A model generated the notes under the pieces. The model was given only the letters and a program-made list of their open reading frames with translations. It did not search any database and had not been told where the DNA came from. A program made the position numbers and the translations under genes. From Atherinomorus stipes (taxonomy: Eukaryota; Chordata; Actinopteri; Atheriniformes; Atherinidae), in assembly GCA_023101725.1 (NCBI GenBank), contig JALJCO010012653.1, positions 124,001-188,000 of the forward strand: a DNA stretch of 64,000 nucleotides, in the 5' to 3' direction. The first letter of the stretch is position 1, and each line of letters begins with the position of its first letter. Below, piece after piece: positions 48,142-60,167 of this stretch.

Positions 48142-51100
48142 GACAGGAGATAGCAGTGCTACTTAAGCTACCTATTGCATGGTGTGGTATTAAAAGCTTC
48201 TGATATGTGTCGCAACAATGCCATTAACCTAATGCATGACGTAATTTACTTAATGCCTTACACTTAGAAATTTATACACATGAAAAATGCTCATGCAGCT
48301 TGTCTCAATCTAGATAAAGGATCGTAAATTAATGTCGTGTTTTAAGAGCTACTTACCATATTACTGTCACTCCACATGAGACATGTTTCAAAAAAAGGTA
48401 TAAAGTAATATTTATAATGTCTAACAGTTTTATGGATGTAATGACTGGTGGAGACACGTGCAAAGTTGATGTTAAAATAAGACAAAGGGGTCACTCATTT
48501 AAATTTGCTGTGGAACAAAAGGAGGAAGGAGGTGCATTGTTTATTACTGTCAGCGAATTTAACAGCAAAAGAAAATGTAATTTTTTTTATCATCATCAAT
48601 TTTTCATCTTCCTGGATTAAAAAAAATTGACACATCCTTTTTCCTATTTGGTATGTCGAGCAATGTTGGATATGTGGAAAATATGTGTGCAATTTCAAAC
48701 CACACTGCAGGCCCAATCGTTTCTGGAGCCTTCTTTGTCACTGTACTATTTGTGCAAAGTAAAAATTCAGAGGGGCGCACATATATTGGAGTGTCAGTGC
48801 ATTCTACCCCGATCACTCTTTCCTCACCCCACTACCTGCATTTCCAACTCCTTCTTTCTGTCTTTCTCTTCTCATTTCTTTCTGCACCTCATCTACTGTA
48901 TATCTTGGTGTCTTCTGCTTCTGCTATGCATTTTTTTCTTTCTGCCATTTTTTACCCCTCTTCTTCCCATCTGAATGGATATCTCTGTCTTCCTTCCTCT
49001 GAAAGTCTGATTTTTTAATGAATGAAATGCCATTCCATCAAGATGCCACCACAGCAGTGACACAAAATAGCATTTGTTGCCTTGTGTGTGAAATTCCTCT
49101 ATGAATTGGAGCCCTCTCTTTCTCCCTGGAGCATCTTATGAAAGCTAGCTAATTGCATGTCCACATTGTACCGTCAGTCCCTGCTTCCCCAGTGCACCAT
49201 TCAGAGGCAATTAAAGTGAGCTTAAACAGAGTAAGAAAGTGCGTCATCCTCTTAATGCAATTAAGGAAGTGTGCACACAAACATGCAGTAATAGTCTGAA
49301 ACACAAAAACAGGAACACATTGAGAGAACACAGCACAAAAAAAGCAACAGAAAAGGTTCATTTTTCAGGCAATGTAACCCCTTGACATGGTTGCATCATA
49401 CATGGTTTTCATAATCAAAGTTCTGGCACTTCAGTTGATTATACAACAATAATCCCAATATGCTAACAGTCTTGATAATACATACTATAAAAAAAAGAAA
49501 AAGGTTTAAGATAAATAAAAGTAAATGGCTGCTTTCTGTATCAAAAACATATTTCATGTTTTTTGGCTTTAATATGAAAAATCCAACAGGTAAACTAGCA
49601 GGTATGTCTTTTTGTTTGGGGTAAAAAAAAAAATACCTCCCAAGTTTTGAATGCAGAATGGAGTACAGCAGGGAGAATAAAAAGTGTACAGGCATGTTCT
49701 GTAGTCATAAGCAGAATCACATTTTCTAAATAAGGCTTCTTTTTGGAGGTGGTACAAACATGTTTACTGTAATAAACAACACACCTTGAAGCATCCCTGC
49801 AAACAGGCACATAGTGCCCTTGAACTTTCAGAGTGAAATGACAGGCCCTGGTCAGTCACTCTTGATATTTTCACTGTAACAGTCATGCTCCAACACTTAA
49901 GTCCAAGCCTCTGACACACAGTGTGTGATTAGAAGTTGTAGATGATCGGATAAAAATCAGGCAGGGTTTATTATAACACTGCAAACTTAAACCAATTTGA
50001 GACATGAATAGCTTCAAGTTGTAGGATGATTTACATGTGTTGTTGGCTTGTTATTGGAGGGCAAATTTAACCCACCCCCACTTATTTAGAAGAAGTTCAA
50101 ATGAAACGACATATTGTAGAGCGCATTTAGACAAGCTAGGGGACATCTTGGGAAATATCACCACTTGTTTCTCTCAATTTTGCCATTTGTGTGGAACCCT
50201 CATCTCCCACTAAGTATTATCAGCAATATTTTGCCACAGTCAGCCACAGTAAATCCCAGTCATATCATAATGAATGGACTAAATGTTAAAGGGAATGAAT
50301 AATATAACTGCAGACAAGATGACAACACCAAAGTGTTATTCTTGACACCACATGGACTACAGCAGTACTCTTGTTTGTTCAAAGTAAAAAACAGTGGAAT
50401 GAATGCATATGCACATTCATAATTGTGCTTGCACATGTCACAAGCAGCAGTGTATGCACACAGAGCTATCTTTTGTCAGACATGAAGGCTACATAATTAC
50501 TATTGATCTGTCATTATGGTGTTTAACTCACAAATTGAATTTCTCTAAGTTTCTAGTCAACTTCAGTGCCTCACAAGTGACAAGATGTCTAGCTACAAAT
50601 CTATCTCATCTGACCACAGCTCACAGTACACAAATGACAAAGCAAGCATTCACACTTGTACTCTAACATCCATACACTGTAACCGTGTCCTGCTTAATGG
50701 TTTACATTTTTTGCCTGATTTTTGCATACTTTGATCTTTTCTGGGGTATTTTGCCATTTGTTTCTAAGACAAAATGTTTTGTACGTCACATGCATGTTAA
50801 CTTTCAACTGGAAAAAAGCTTTCATGACACAACCAGCAAGTTCTCAAATCTAGATAATTGTGTTGCTTGCACACACCTTAAATACCTTTTAAATGCATCA
50901 TTCAGTATTACCAAGTACATCATGAGAAAATGAGGCATTATAAGCATTATGGGGTATTTATTTTTCGACAAGGTATAAATTCCTTATGGCGGAAAAAGAA
51001 GAGGTGGTGGAACACATACATAAAGTACAGCACATAGTGGGAGTCAAGGAGAAAAACAAGGAGAAAACAACTGTTTAATTGCTTTGTTGTTTTAATCCTT

Positions 51101-52674
51101 CAGCCTTTTTCCACTTTCCCTTACAGTTATGTTGTCAAGCAACTCAGTTTTCTGGTTGATTTCAGGCAATAACACTATAAGGTCAGTAAAAGATCCCAGC
51201 TGTGTGCATATACAGTGTAACAAAAGTAAGACCACCATCTTTCAACTTTTTAGCTTTACGGAAACACTTTGCACAAGATCAAAGAATTAGAGGGAATATG
51301 AGTGCCACACCCTTCTTACATAAAATAGATCTGCCCTATACTATAATGTGCACGCTAAAAAACAGGAATGCCTGTGTTTTTTCAACTGCAGTTATTTATT
51401 TGTGCTGTTAGCAAGCAATGCAAAGGTGTGGCCACTCCGTCCTGAGGGGAGCAGCTCTCTGTGGGAGAAGTGACATGTTGTTCTTATGTGTGAGCTTTGT
51501 GTAGGGATCCGAAGACAGAAATTGTGAGATTTTATGTGATTACAGCTGTCTTTAGTTAGCATCCAGCTTCAGCCCAGACTACACCAGACTTCTCATGCAA
51601 TTAAAAATCTGACCGTTTTATTACAACCTATTCCCAGATTTAGCTTTCTTTTGTCCACCAAAACCCATGAACTCTCTGACCTTCTCTGTGTACCAGAATA
51701 AGTTTTAATTTGAATAATGCTGCAAATACTAAAGAAAAATCTGTGATTATTTTGCCAAACTGTCAATTACATCTGTGAAGTATCTGAAGAGATGCAGTGA
51801 CATATCAATACTGACTTTTTTATGTTAGGGAAAAGGACGAAATAAGGAAAAGAAGTTAGAAGGCAATTTAGCCTTAAACAGTACATACATTTGTAAATAT
51901 GAAATCAAAAAAGGAATGACTGCATCAATGTTTTTGTACAAATGTAAGTGGTTAATTACAGCAGTTAATTAGATAAACCAGGCCATTAAATTCTCAAGCT
52001 CCTCAGACAAAGAGTGTATCTGTTTATAACCACAATTCATCTTTGCACTGCAGTTTACATGATGCACTACCGAACATCTCTGCAGAGGAAGATCAGAATT
52101 AATCTCAACTCTACAGTTATCACTAAGCTAGTTGACTGCAGTTTTACAGATAATTTTGTAATTTACCCACAGCAGGGTAAATTATGCTAAGAACACAGGA
52201 AGACTGTACAGAACATTCCAGATGGTCCAGATCATTTATTGCGTTTGCTGGTTTTCACTTTTAATGCATTACAACCCGCAACATATGTGCACACTGTAAT
52301 TGTTAGATGTTGATAAGATATTCGCACTAAACTGAACATTTTAGTGCCTAAAAAATTCTGAAAAAATATCACATACGTAAAATATGAAATATTAACAATT
52401 CATTCCAACTGCAAAACAAGCTGCATCAAAATGCTTGTCAAACAAATGGTGATATTCCTCTAAGGAAAGAAAGACTCAGTATGAAATATTAACATGTACG
52501 ATACATGGAGGAGTATCGTTGAAGCTCTGTTGAAAATGTGTCTGAAAATCTAACTCAAAAGCGAAAAGGATGGACTGTTTTAGCTTCCTGCCTAAAATAT
52601 GCCTCGGCAGTCCCAATAGCTAATGGACAGTAACGGAGCTCATACACAGCACATGCAAACTATTCATAGCTGCC
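48142..52674. other. AT-rich single-copy sequence, no genes recognised
   Basis: No transposon or RNA gene seen. CT-rich sequence at 48810-48990 produces overlapping + strand frames of 115 and 121 codons, rich in Ser, Leu and Phe, which look like composition artefacts. Otherwise AT-rich sequence with frames below 100 codons. Confidence 0.5.
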
Positions 52675-53290
52675 TCACAATGGACTACTTGACTGCAGAG
52701 GAGGCTTTGGTACCCCTGTTATTTGGCCGGCACAGTCACCATTACAACCTATTCTGTCACCAAATGTAAAGTCCAACTGCCCTCCAAATCCCTCCCAATT
52801 ATAAAAGGTCCTTGAGTTGCTGTTTTGCCCCCTCTCCAGCTCCTGTCTGATTACTGAGTGTGGGGTGAGCTGCGCAGGCAATCAGCCGCAAAGCACAGAG
52901 CACCAAGAGGACTGGAAAAAAAATCAAATCCAAAACACTGCAAAAAATAAACTAAAGGGAGACTACCGGACCGCAATTACAGGCCATCCAGCCAGGCCTC
53001 TGCTCCAGCACTCAAGAGCTGCCGTGATTTCCGACAGAAAAGGTTATTAGTTTTTATTGGAGGAAATAGATGCTGGGTGGCTTTAAATGGCACAGTAATG
53101 TTGGGGTGGGGGGGCCGCTGAAGGGAGGCCTTCTGACCCAGGTCTCCCTAGAGTCCCATTGCACTGCCACAGAGACACACAGAAGCCATTGCAGCCTCTC
53201 CCCTTCCCCCAGTCCTCATGGTATACAGCCCCACTTGAACTCTGAGGTAGCGCCTTGGTCTTTGGCCTTGAACTCAACCTGAACACCTAC
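52675..53290. promoter_or_regulatory. Candidate enhancer cluster
   Basis: A block of about 600 bases, GC-balanced and repeat-free except for A runs near 52918-52947 and G8 at 53107. Two compact parts (52680-52910 and 52955-53060) are separated by the A-rich patch; 53100-53290 is GC-richer. No core promoter elements are obvious. The call rests on texture. Confidence 0.25.
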
Positions 53291-55238
53291 TTACTTTTTA
53301 TCATTAGACACAAGCATCATTACTGATCTTTGTGCAGCCTCACATTATTCTTCTGTATTAACCTCATAGGTAAGAGTGGGAAAGGAAATTGCAGTAATTT
53401 TCTTTATCAAAATAAGGTGTGGGTCTGTTTAAAAGATATTTCTTTTGCAGTTTTGAATACTACATAACCCAAAATGAATGTTTTTTAAACTTACATGCAG
53501 TGCTTGCTATCATGCATGCTTCCAAGAGGACACATGAGAAAACATTATCAGTAAGCGTGCTGGCTGCATGTTTGCTTGGCTCTGTGTAATGACTGCCAGC
53601 AGATTTCCTGTCACGAGCATGTGAGTCTGCCACTCCAGAAAGAAAACAGAGGTATGCAACCATATTTGCCTTTGTTCAGGGCTGCCAGTGTGTGTACTCT
53701 GCTGTGTGTGACGTTATTCCAGAATGTGTAAGCCATGATCTGCCTCCATCAGATGAAGTGCTCTCCACAAATGTTGGTGTGTCCGGTGACAGACACTAAT
53801 AACACATGTAGGCTTTTATCAGCCAAAGGAAATATAGTGAAACATTTGAATAATTTTACAATTATTTCAGTCATATGATGCAACATTTTAGTCACTTGGA
53901 TGTGTAAAATACCATTACTTTGATTATGAGCGTGTGTGTCAAAATATGTCACTGTATGTCAAAGTAGATAATATGTTAATGTTATCTTTTGTGAGAGCTT
54001 GCGTGCATGTTTGTCTTCATTGTGCTTGCTGCCCATGCTCCTATCCTAATCTGTATTCAGTGCAGGTAGGCTCCAGCACGGACCCGCAGCTCAGTAACTA
54101 ATGGAGGGGCTGATGGGGGCCTGATGACGACCACAGGGCCATTTGTACGCACACACAAACACACAGAGCGCACATATACAAACACAAACACTATGGCTAT
54201 TTCCAGTCGCAGTTGCACCCATCATGCAGCTAGTAGCCAAGAAACTTAATTACATTGACCATCTAATACTGGTGATTTTTTTTTTTTCTTTAGTGGACAG
54301 GGGATGCAATTTGATAAATTTGATCATCTTTCTGAGTAAGTGAGTAACAATTACAGTGCAAGTCTTTTCCTTTTCCTACGTTGATTTTGTTGGTGCAGCT
54401 ATAGCTTTCTGATTTTCTTTAATTGCTCCACTGCAAACTTTTCCAGCGAACCACTGCCCCTCTAAGTTGATTGCCAGGAAGTGCAGGGAATTAGAAAATT
54501 AATGTCACACTAAGGTCAATGCATTCTAGTGGCACACACAACTTGCACTGTCTGTTTCGCAATGCTACCAGAACAGTGACCAGTGTTTCACACAGCTGTT
54601 TAATTACATTTTGCTTTTCACATTTTTTAGAATCAACAAATTAATCATTCTTGCTGAGATTGCCCATGGAGGTCATTATAAGCTGTCATGTGTTTTCATG
54701 TTTTACTTTATTTTATTTTATTATGACAGATCTGCTGCTTTTAGGGAACAAGGCAGGTCCCACATCTATTTGTTTCAATGGCAGAAATGAATGTAAGGAC
54801 AGATTCTGACTTATTATTTTGCCCTGTAGTCTCCACAATGCAAAAGTTACAGATCATCTGTACATTCTGACATTGAACTGGCATTTATCAGACTGACGAA
54901 TCTAGAGAAAATAAACTTTGCTCAAGGCCCGATTGTGTCTCAGCAGCACATTCTATCAATATGTGGTCATAGAGATACATCCTCGCAACAGAAAACACAA
55001 GTAAATGCTATACAGTTAACCTATACAAATCATTTTTTATCAGTAGCCCACTTATTTCTGCCAATAAAATTATGGAAGGCATATCTCAATGGTCTTTTAT
55101 CTATACAGACAATAACATTAACAATGCAATTGCATTCACTAAGGAGAGCTGAAATCCATGTGGTAAAGTGAATAACAGTGATTCTCCTTTAAATGCAAAG
55201 CTCTGCTGACAATATAAATAAAATCAAACTAATATTTA
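53291..55238. other. Single-copy sequence, no genes recognised
   Basis: A CA-rich patch at 54149-54190 and a GC-balanced patch at 54060-54140. No exon or transposon seen until the TA repeats at 55239. Confidence 0.5.
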
Positions 55239-55262
55239 TATATAGGTATATATATATATATA

Positions 55263-55293
<31 letters not shown>
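55239..55293. repeat. Imperfect (TA)n
   Basis: TA alternation with a few interruptions, abutting the tail end of the SINE. Confidence 0.9.
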
Positions 55294-55297
<4 letters not shown>

Positions 55298-55697
55298 TCA
55301 TGTCATGTCATTTTCTGTACCGCTTATCCAGTTCAGGGTCGCGGGGGTTGCTGGAGCCTATCCAAGCTATTATCAGGCCAGAGGCAGGGTACACCCTGGA
55401 CAGGTCACCAGTCTGTCACAGGGCCAACACAGAGAGACAGACAACCACGCACACTCACATTCATTCATTCCTAAGGGCAATTTACATTGATCAATTAACC
55501 TAACATGCATGTCTTTGGACAGTGGGAGGAAGCCAGAGTACCCGGAGAGAACCCACGCATACACGGGGAGAACATGCAAACTCCACACAGGAAGGCCACT
55601 GTTGGAATCGTTCGAACCCCCTCCCCAGCCGGGAATCAAACTAGCGACCTTGTTACTATGAGACTGTGGTGCTAACCACCACGCCACCGTGCAGTCC
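55298..55697 (-). mobile_element. tRNA-derived SINE with L2-type 3' tail
   Basis: Read on the minus strand, the element starts GCACGGTGGCGTGGTGGTTA and carries an A-box-like TGGCGTGGTGG (55686-55676) and a B-box-like AGTTTGATTCC (55642-55632), about 33 bases apart as in a Pol III promoter. A central body follows (GTGTGGAGTTTGCATG, TCCTCCCACTGTCCAAAGAC). The 3' part, GACCCTGAACTGGATAAGCG, matches the tail shared with L2-type LINEs, which supply its reverse transcriptase. This organisation fits the V-SINE class of fish, though the family name is uncertain. Both boxes are degenerate, so the copy is probably silent. The 108-codon frame over it is meaningless. Confidence 0.88.

Positions 55698-55699
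<2 letters not shown>

Positions 55700-55740
<41 letters not shown>
55700..55740. repeat. (AT)n between the SINE and the Tc1 element
   Basis: Perfect AT alternation of about 41 bases. TA is the target dinucleotide of Tc1/mariner elements. Confidence 0.93.
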
Positions 55741-55743
<3 letters not shown>

Positions 55744-56307
55744 GGCCACTTTTTTAGGTACACCTGTCCAACTGCTCGTTAAATTTCTAACCAGCCAATC
55801 ACATGACAGCAACTCAATGCATTTAGGCATGTAGACATGGTCAAGACAATCTGCTGCAGTTCAAACTGAGCATTAGAATGGGAAAGAAAGGTGATTTAAG
55901 TGATTTTGAAGCGTGGCATGGTTGTTGGTGCCAGACGGGCTGGTCTGAGTATTTCAGAAATTGCTGAAATAAGTACGAAATTCGGATGGTAGGCTCAGAA
56001 TTTGGTGTCAACAACATGAAAGCATGGATCCATCCTGCCTTGTATCAACGGTTCAGGTTGGTGGTGTAATGGTGTGGGAGAGCATTTCTTGACACACTTT
56101 GGGCCCCTTAGTACCAACGTGGCATGGTTTAACCACCGCAGCCTACCTGAGTATTGTTGCTGACCATGTCCACAGTGTAGCATCCTCTGATGGCTACTTC
56201 CAGCAGAACAACGCGCCATGTCATAAAGCGTGAATAATCTCAGACTAGTTTTTTTGAACATGACAATGATTTCATTGTACTCAAATGGCCTCCACAGTCA
56301 CCAGATC
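55741..56307 (+). mobile_element. Tc1/mariner transposon relic, internally deleted and 3'-truncated
   Basis: Starts directly after TA with ACCGGCCACTTTTTTAGGTA, the inverted end of a fish Tc1-like family. The N-terminal coding part is present to about 55968 (helix-turn-helix region of the transposase). It then jumps at about 55980 to the catalytic region (QQHESMDPSCLVSTVQ), so a middle part including the first catalytic Asp is missing. The second catalytic position, usually Asp in the QQDNAPCH motif, reads Asn (codon AAC 56207-56209). Stop codons and indels follow, and the copy ends in a TA repeat before the third catalytic residue and right terminus. It is not functional. Confidence 0.88.
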
Positions 56308-56316
56308 TATATATAC

Positions 56317-56360
<44 letters not shown>
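56308..56360. repeat. (TA)n at the right edge of the Tc1 relic
   Basis: TA alternation with one interruption. It replaces the missing right end of the transposon. Confidence 0.93.
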
Positions 56361-56365
<5 letters not shown>

Positions 56366-56756
56366 TATTTTTTTAAAACAACCACTTTGGAACTGTGAAT
56401 CCATGTCAATGTTACCTTGATATGTCCATATATGTCCGTATGTACGTAAACACACACATTCAGGCTAACAACAACAATCCAGTAAGACTGAAAGAATCCA
56501 CTGGCAACACCAGATACCACTGGACACCCTTGCTAAGCCTGTATTCATTTCCAGACAAGTCAAAGGAGGTTCCACACTTTAATAGGTCAGAGGTTACTAT
56601 AGAAAAATATACTTTTATGGTCAAATGAGATTAATAAATAAATAGTCAAATATGTATTCAAAGCGTTTTCCAACACTTCTGATGTATCTGCGCCGTTTCT
56701 ATCTGCATTTCTTCTCTAATTTCTTGATTTATTCTCCCTCTCTTATACCGTCCAGT
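56361..56756. other. AT-rich single-copy sequence
   Basis: No gene or repeat recognised. Confidence 0.5.
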
Positions 56757-57110
56757 ATCTGCAGATCTCCTCCAGTTAACTTTTTTATTTTTCCTTTTCC
56801 CTTCTTCTTTCTCCTCCTCTGCTGATCTCAGGCCAAAAAGCTGACAGCCAATGACCTAGGAGCCTCTGAGGTTCCCAGGGAGAAAGGTAATGGGCCCAAC
56901 CCCGGAACACACTCTCCCTCTCTGGACACACGGGGCTGCCGGCAGCTTTGATCCAGTAGCCCCCGCTTTGGTCTCCTGACGCCTGGTGAGGAAATTCATA
57001 GGAACAACTGGAAGAGGCCTGTGTTTATTCAGCTCCTTTAATGAGGAGGGAGACGGATTATCGGGGGCCTAAATCTCCCCAAAAAAACACGGGGAAAGAA
57101 AACTGCTGCT
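56757..57110. promoter_or_regulatory. Compact conserved-looking block containing an exon-like segment
   Basis: Repeat-free and GC-balanced with AT-rich neighbours. Segments such as GGCAGCTTTGATCCAGTAG (56941-56959) and GGCCTGTGTTTATTCAGC (57016-57033) lack low complexity. It either surrounds the small exon candidate at 56832-56886 or is a conserved noncoding element whose splice-like signals are coincidental. Confidence 0.3.
56832..56886 (+). other. Candidate 55-nt exon
   Basis: A long pyrimidine tract (about 56776-56820) leads to an acceptor ending CTCAG at 56831. A donor, GAAAG then GTAATG, follows 56886. The segment reads AKKLTANDLGASEVPREK plus one base, a plausible hydrophilic protein segment, but I do not recognise a family. 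The length of 55 nt is not a multiple of three, so skipping would shift frame. Splice signals and open frame are seen; membership of a gene is inference. Confidence 0.27.
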
Positions 57111-57155
57111 TGTTCCAGATGTTGCTCTATCACCAGTCACTCTGAAAGAATCTGA

Positions 57156-57191
57156 GAGTGAGAGAGAGAAAGCGAGCGAGAGAGAGAGAGG
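57156..57191. repeat. (GA)n purine tract
   Basis: Imperfect GA/GAGC repeat. Confidence 0.85.
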
Positions 57192-60132
57192 GGATGGTTT
57201 CATTATGCAAGATGGGGGAACTAGTGGTCAGCAGGAGAATTTCCTTGTGTTTTCTCTGCTCCTCCGTCTGGCCAGATGTGGGAGCTGGCCAATCATCTCT
57301 GGGCGAATCCAGAAGAGAGCTGCCGCCCAGGCACAGTAGGGAAAGCTATGGGACTCTGAGAGGGAGTTTGCAGACATGTGTTATTTTGATAAAAGTGGGG
57401 TGTTTGATGGTCTAGGTAACCGAAGCTCCCAGGCAAAAGCAATATTTTAAGCAATTTATGCTGTTTTTAAAGAAAAGAAGAAGCCATTTCCTGGGCTTGT
57501 CACACAACTTCTAATGTGTTATTTTTATTTATTTATTCATTTATTTATTTATTTTTTATCCATTTTAACACATAGCTTCTTTGTAATCCTAATAAACATA
57601 GCAAGGAAAGTGATGTGGGATCAGACCCATGAAGTCTGTCTGACTTGAGAACAGAAACAGATGCCTGATCCACGTAGAAAGAAGCATGTGATTACAGGTT
57701 GTGGAAAGACGAAGGCACTTCAGCATCGATACTCTACCTACAGACACTAAGGAGACTCGGGCTGTGCGTTGGGCTCTTGACCCTTTTGCCAGAGGACTGC
57801 CCAGATCAATATGTCTCTCTATTGTCAAATCATTTAGGAGAGGATTATAGGTCAGCCACTGGTCACAGATCCTCACACACACAGGCTAAAGGTCAGTCTG
57901 TGTTGCACATTTACATGTGATTTCCCGACATCAGCTCTTGTTAAGAGTATCACTTGTGGTACAAATAGCGTTCTAGTGCAGCCTGGTCATAGCCCATTAT
58001 CCCATCCTTCTTCTTTAGGTCACAATTTAAAATCAGCCTCTGCAGCCTGCACAACCAGACCACTCTCACCTTTGTCCAGCAAACTGCACTTTCAACACTT
58101 CAAACAGGTTCAAGGCCATGAAGCTAAAACAAGTCCACTGTGTGTGTATTTCTGTGTGAAAAGGCTTGTGGTGGGTCCCATATACAAGAGTAAGAGAGGA
58201 AGAAAAAAAAAACTCTGATGATTGTCCACATCAATGTGTTTATGCTGCAAACATTGATTTAAAAAAAAGAGCCTGCATCTATGTGCAATCAAACAAAAGA
58301 TTTGCAATTATTTCTTTGTGACTGACGTCACTGACTAAATCATTTAGTTAAACAAATAAATCACCATATTGTGTTGTTGATTAGGCCATCTGCTCTGTAC
58401 AGATTAATAATTGGACTAATTTGCTTGAAGTGTCAGTTTCATTAAACCACCACAAAATAATGTAATAAAAGTAGTTTGTATTTGTATAATTATCAGCTGG
58501 TCATAAAACATTAGCACAGCTCTGGATTGTTTATTTGGGTTTTTTTTAGTTTGTTGTAATTCGATTGTTTGATTGCCAAAAGTATACTCTCTCCATTGAA
58601 AAAAAAAAAAACAATGTTGTGAATGACTTTCTTTATAGTTTTAGATTTTCATGCAGACAATCGGCAGCATAAGCACAACCACAAAATCATCTTTAACAAA
58701 GCACACCTTCTAAACAGAAAACTAAACATCACAGGGAAGATTCTGGAAAAAGACAGAGTATATAATTTTGTTGTGATGTTGTTTGTGTTGGTTTGGGGTT
58801 TGTTTTTTCTGCTTTGCTATCCTATTGTACACCTCAGGGCCAGCATATATGTACCATCTGTTTCTCTCAGGTTATGTCAAGGCATGCCATATATTCAATT
58901 TTTCTAGAAACACAACATATTCCAGAGCTGCCTACAGATTTTAATTACTGTTAAGAGAAGACCATTACAACCATAAGAAACATGAAAAATCGATTTGATG
59001 TTTTTTGGGGTCATTGCGCTAACGTAAAATTAGCTTCTTCTTAATTTCATTTTCTTGACTAGCTGCCTGACATTTAACAGCAGAATTCAAATATGTTTGG
59101 TTGAATTCCTCTTTCTGTCCTTGCATCTGTCAGAAGATCCAAAACAACCCCTGTGCAAAAATATGAGCTCCCAACAGTTAGTAAAGAGTACTTTTTACAA
59201 ATGTCCCTCCTTTTGGTAACAACTTTGCAGTCTGTGGACAAAGGCATGAGTTCCTCTGTAAACTATATTTAATTTCTTAATGATTTATCAAGATGTTGTT
59301 AAACACATTTCAAATTCTATATTCTATGACAAAGTCTCAGATAATGTTGACTTCTGTACCTTTATGGAAACTTAATTTATGTGTTGTGCGCAGTCACACA
59401 TGGAGGTTTTGCTGCCAACCAGGAATGTTTTTTATCTGAAAGTTTTCTTATAAATCTTCTCTTGGCTTTCACATTTCCTGCAATTTCTTAATGACATTTC
59501 AGACAGTGGAAATTGTAGGGTGGAGGGACTTTGATGTCTTTTTTATGGCCTCCCTCTGCTTTGTAAGCTTTAGACAGATTCATTTAAAATTCCTCAATCA
59601 ATTGCTCAGAGAAACCTATGGCTGCTAACTGTTACTTGAAGATTTGAGGAGCCAGAGAATGTTAAACTAAAATCTGACCCTATGAGAAATCTTCAACTTC
59701 CTTACAAACTATAGCATGTTCGAACATGTTATTCTTTTCTTTTGATTGTTACAGTTTATGTGTTGCTACCACTCACTTTTTAAGCAAACAACATAATAAA
59801 GCGGAGAAAATAAAACCTAATTATATATCTGTTTATTTTCCTTAACATTAACTCATGTTGCACATTCAGTTTTACATTTTAATTGATGGCTGCAAATGAC
59901 TTAAATAAAGGAAAAAATTCTAACTACATTTTTGTTCAAAAAAGTGTGATATGCACAGTAGATGTAATAGATGTATCAGTAAACACATCCACCAAGCCAT
60001 CTCTCATAGATCAAAATCTACCTTCCTGTCAGTTAAATCATCCAGACCTTCTGTATATTCAGTCTATATAATGCAAACTTCCTTTAAGAAAATATTTTCA
60101 ATGAAAGAAAGAAGTTTGAAATAAACACTTAC
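57192..60132. other. Single-copy sequence, no genes recognised
   Basis: A GC-balanced patch at 57195-57420, an ATTT repeat at 57521-57557, and AT-rich sequence from 58200. Frames are at most 97 codons, without domains. Confidence 0.5.
57521..57557. repeat. (ATTT)n
   Basis: Imperfect ATTT tetranucleotide repeat. Confidence 0.9.
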
Positions 60133-60167
60133 CAAGTATGAAGCAGGATAGAGCTTCTCTCACAGTC
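60133..60167 (-). other. Candidate 35-nt microexon on the minus strand
   Basis: On the minus strand an excellent acceptor (ATACCTTTTGTTTTGCAG) precedes 60167, and a near-perfect donor (ACTTG then GTAAGTG) follows 60133. One frame reads TVREALSCFILG across the donor; another is also open. At 35 nt it is unusually short and too short to identify. It could be a 5' UTR or noncoding RNA exon. Confidence 0.25.

Noticed and set aside
48627..49018. Overlapping 115- and 121-codon + strand frames
   Set aside because: Ser/Leu/Phe-rich translations of CT-rich sequence, open in two frames at once.
55632..55686. Possible tRNA gene from the A- and B-box-like sequences
   Set aside because: No cloverleaf can be formed; the boxes belong to the SINE head.
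55373..55699. 108-codon minus-strand frame
   Set aside because: It lies wholly within the tRNA-derived SINE.
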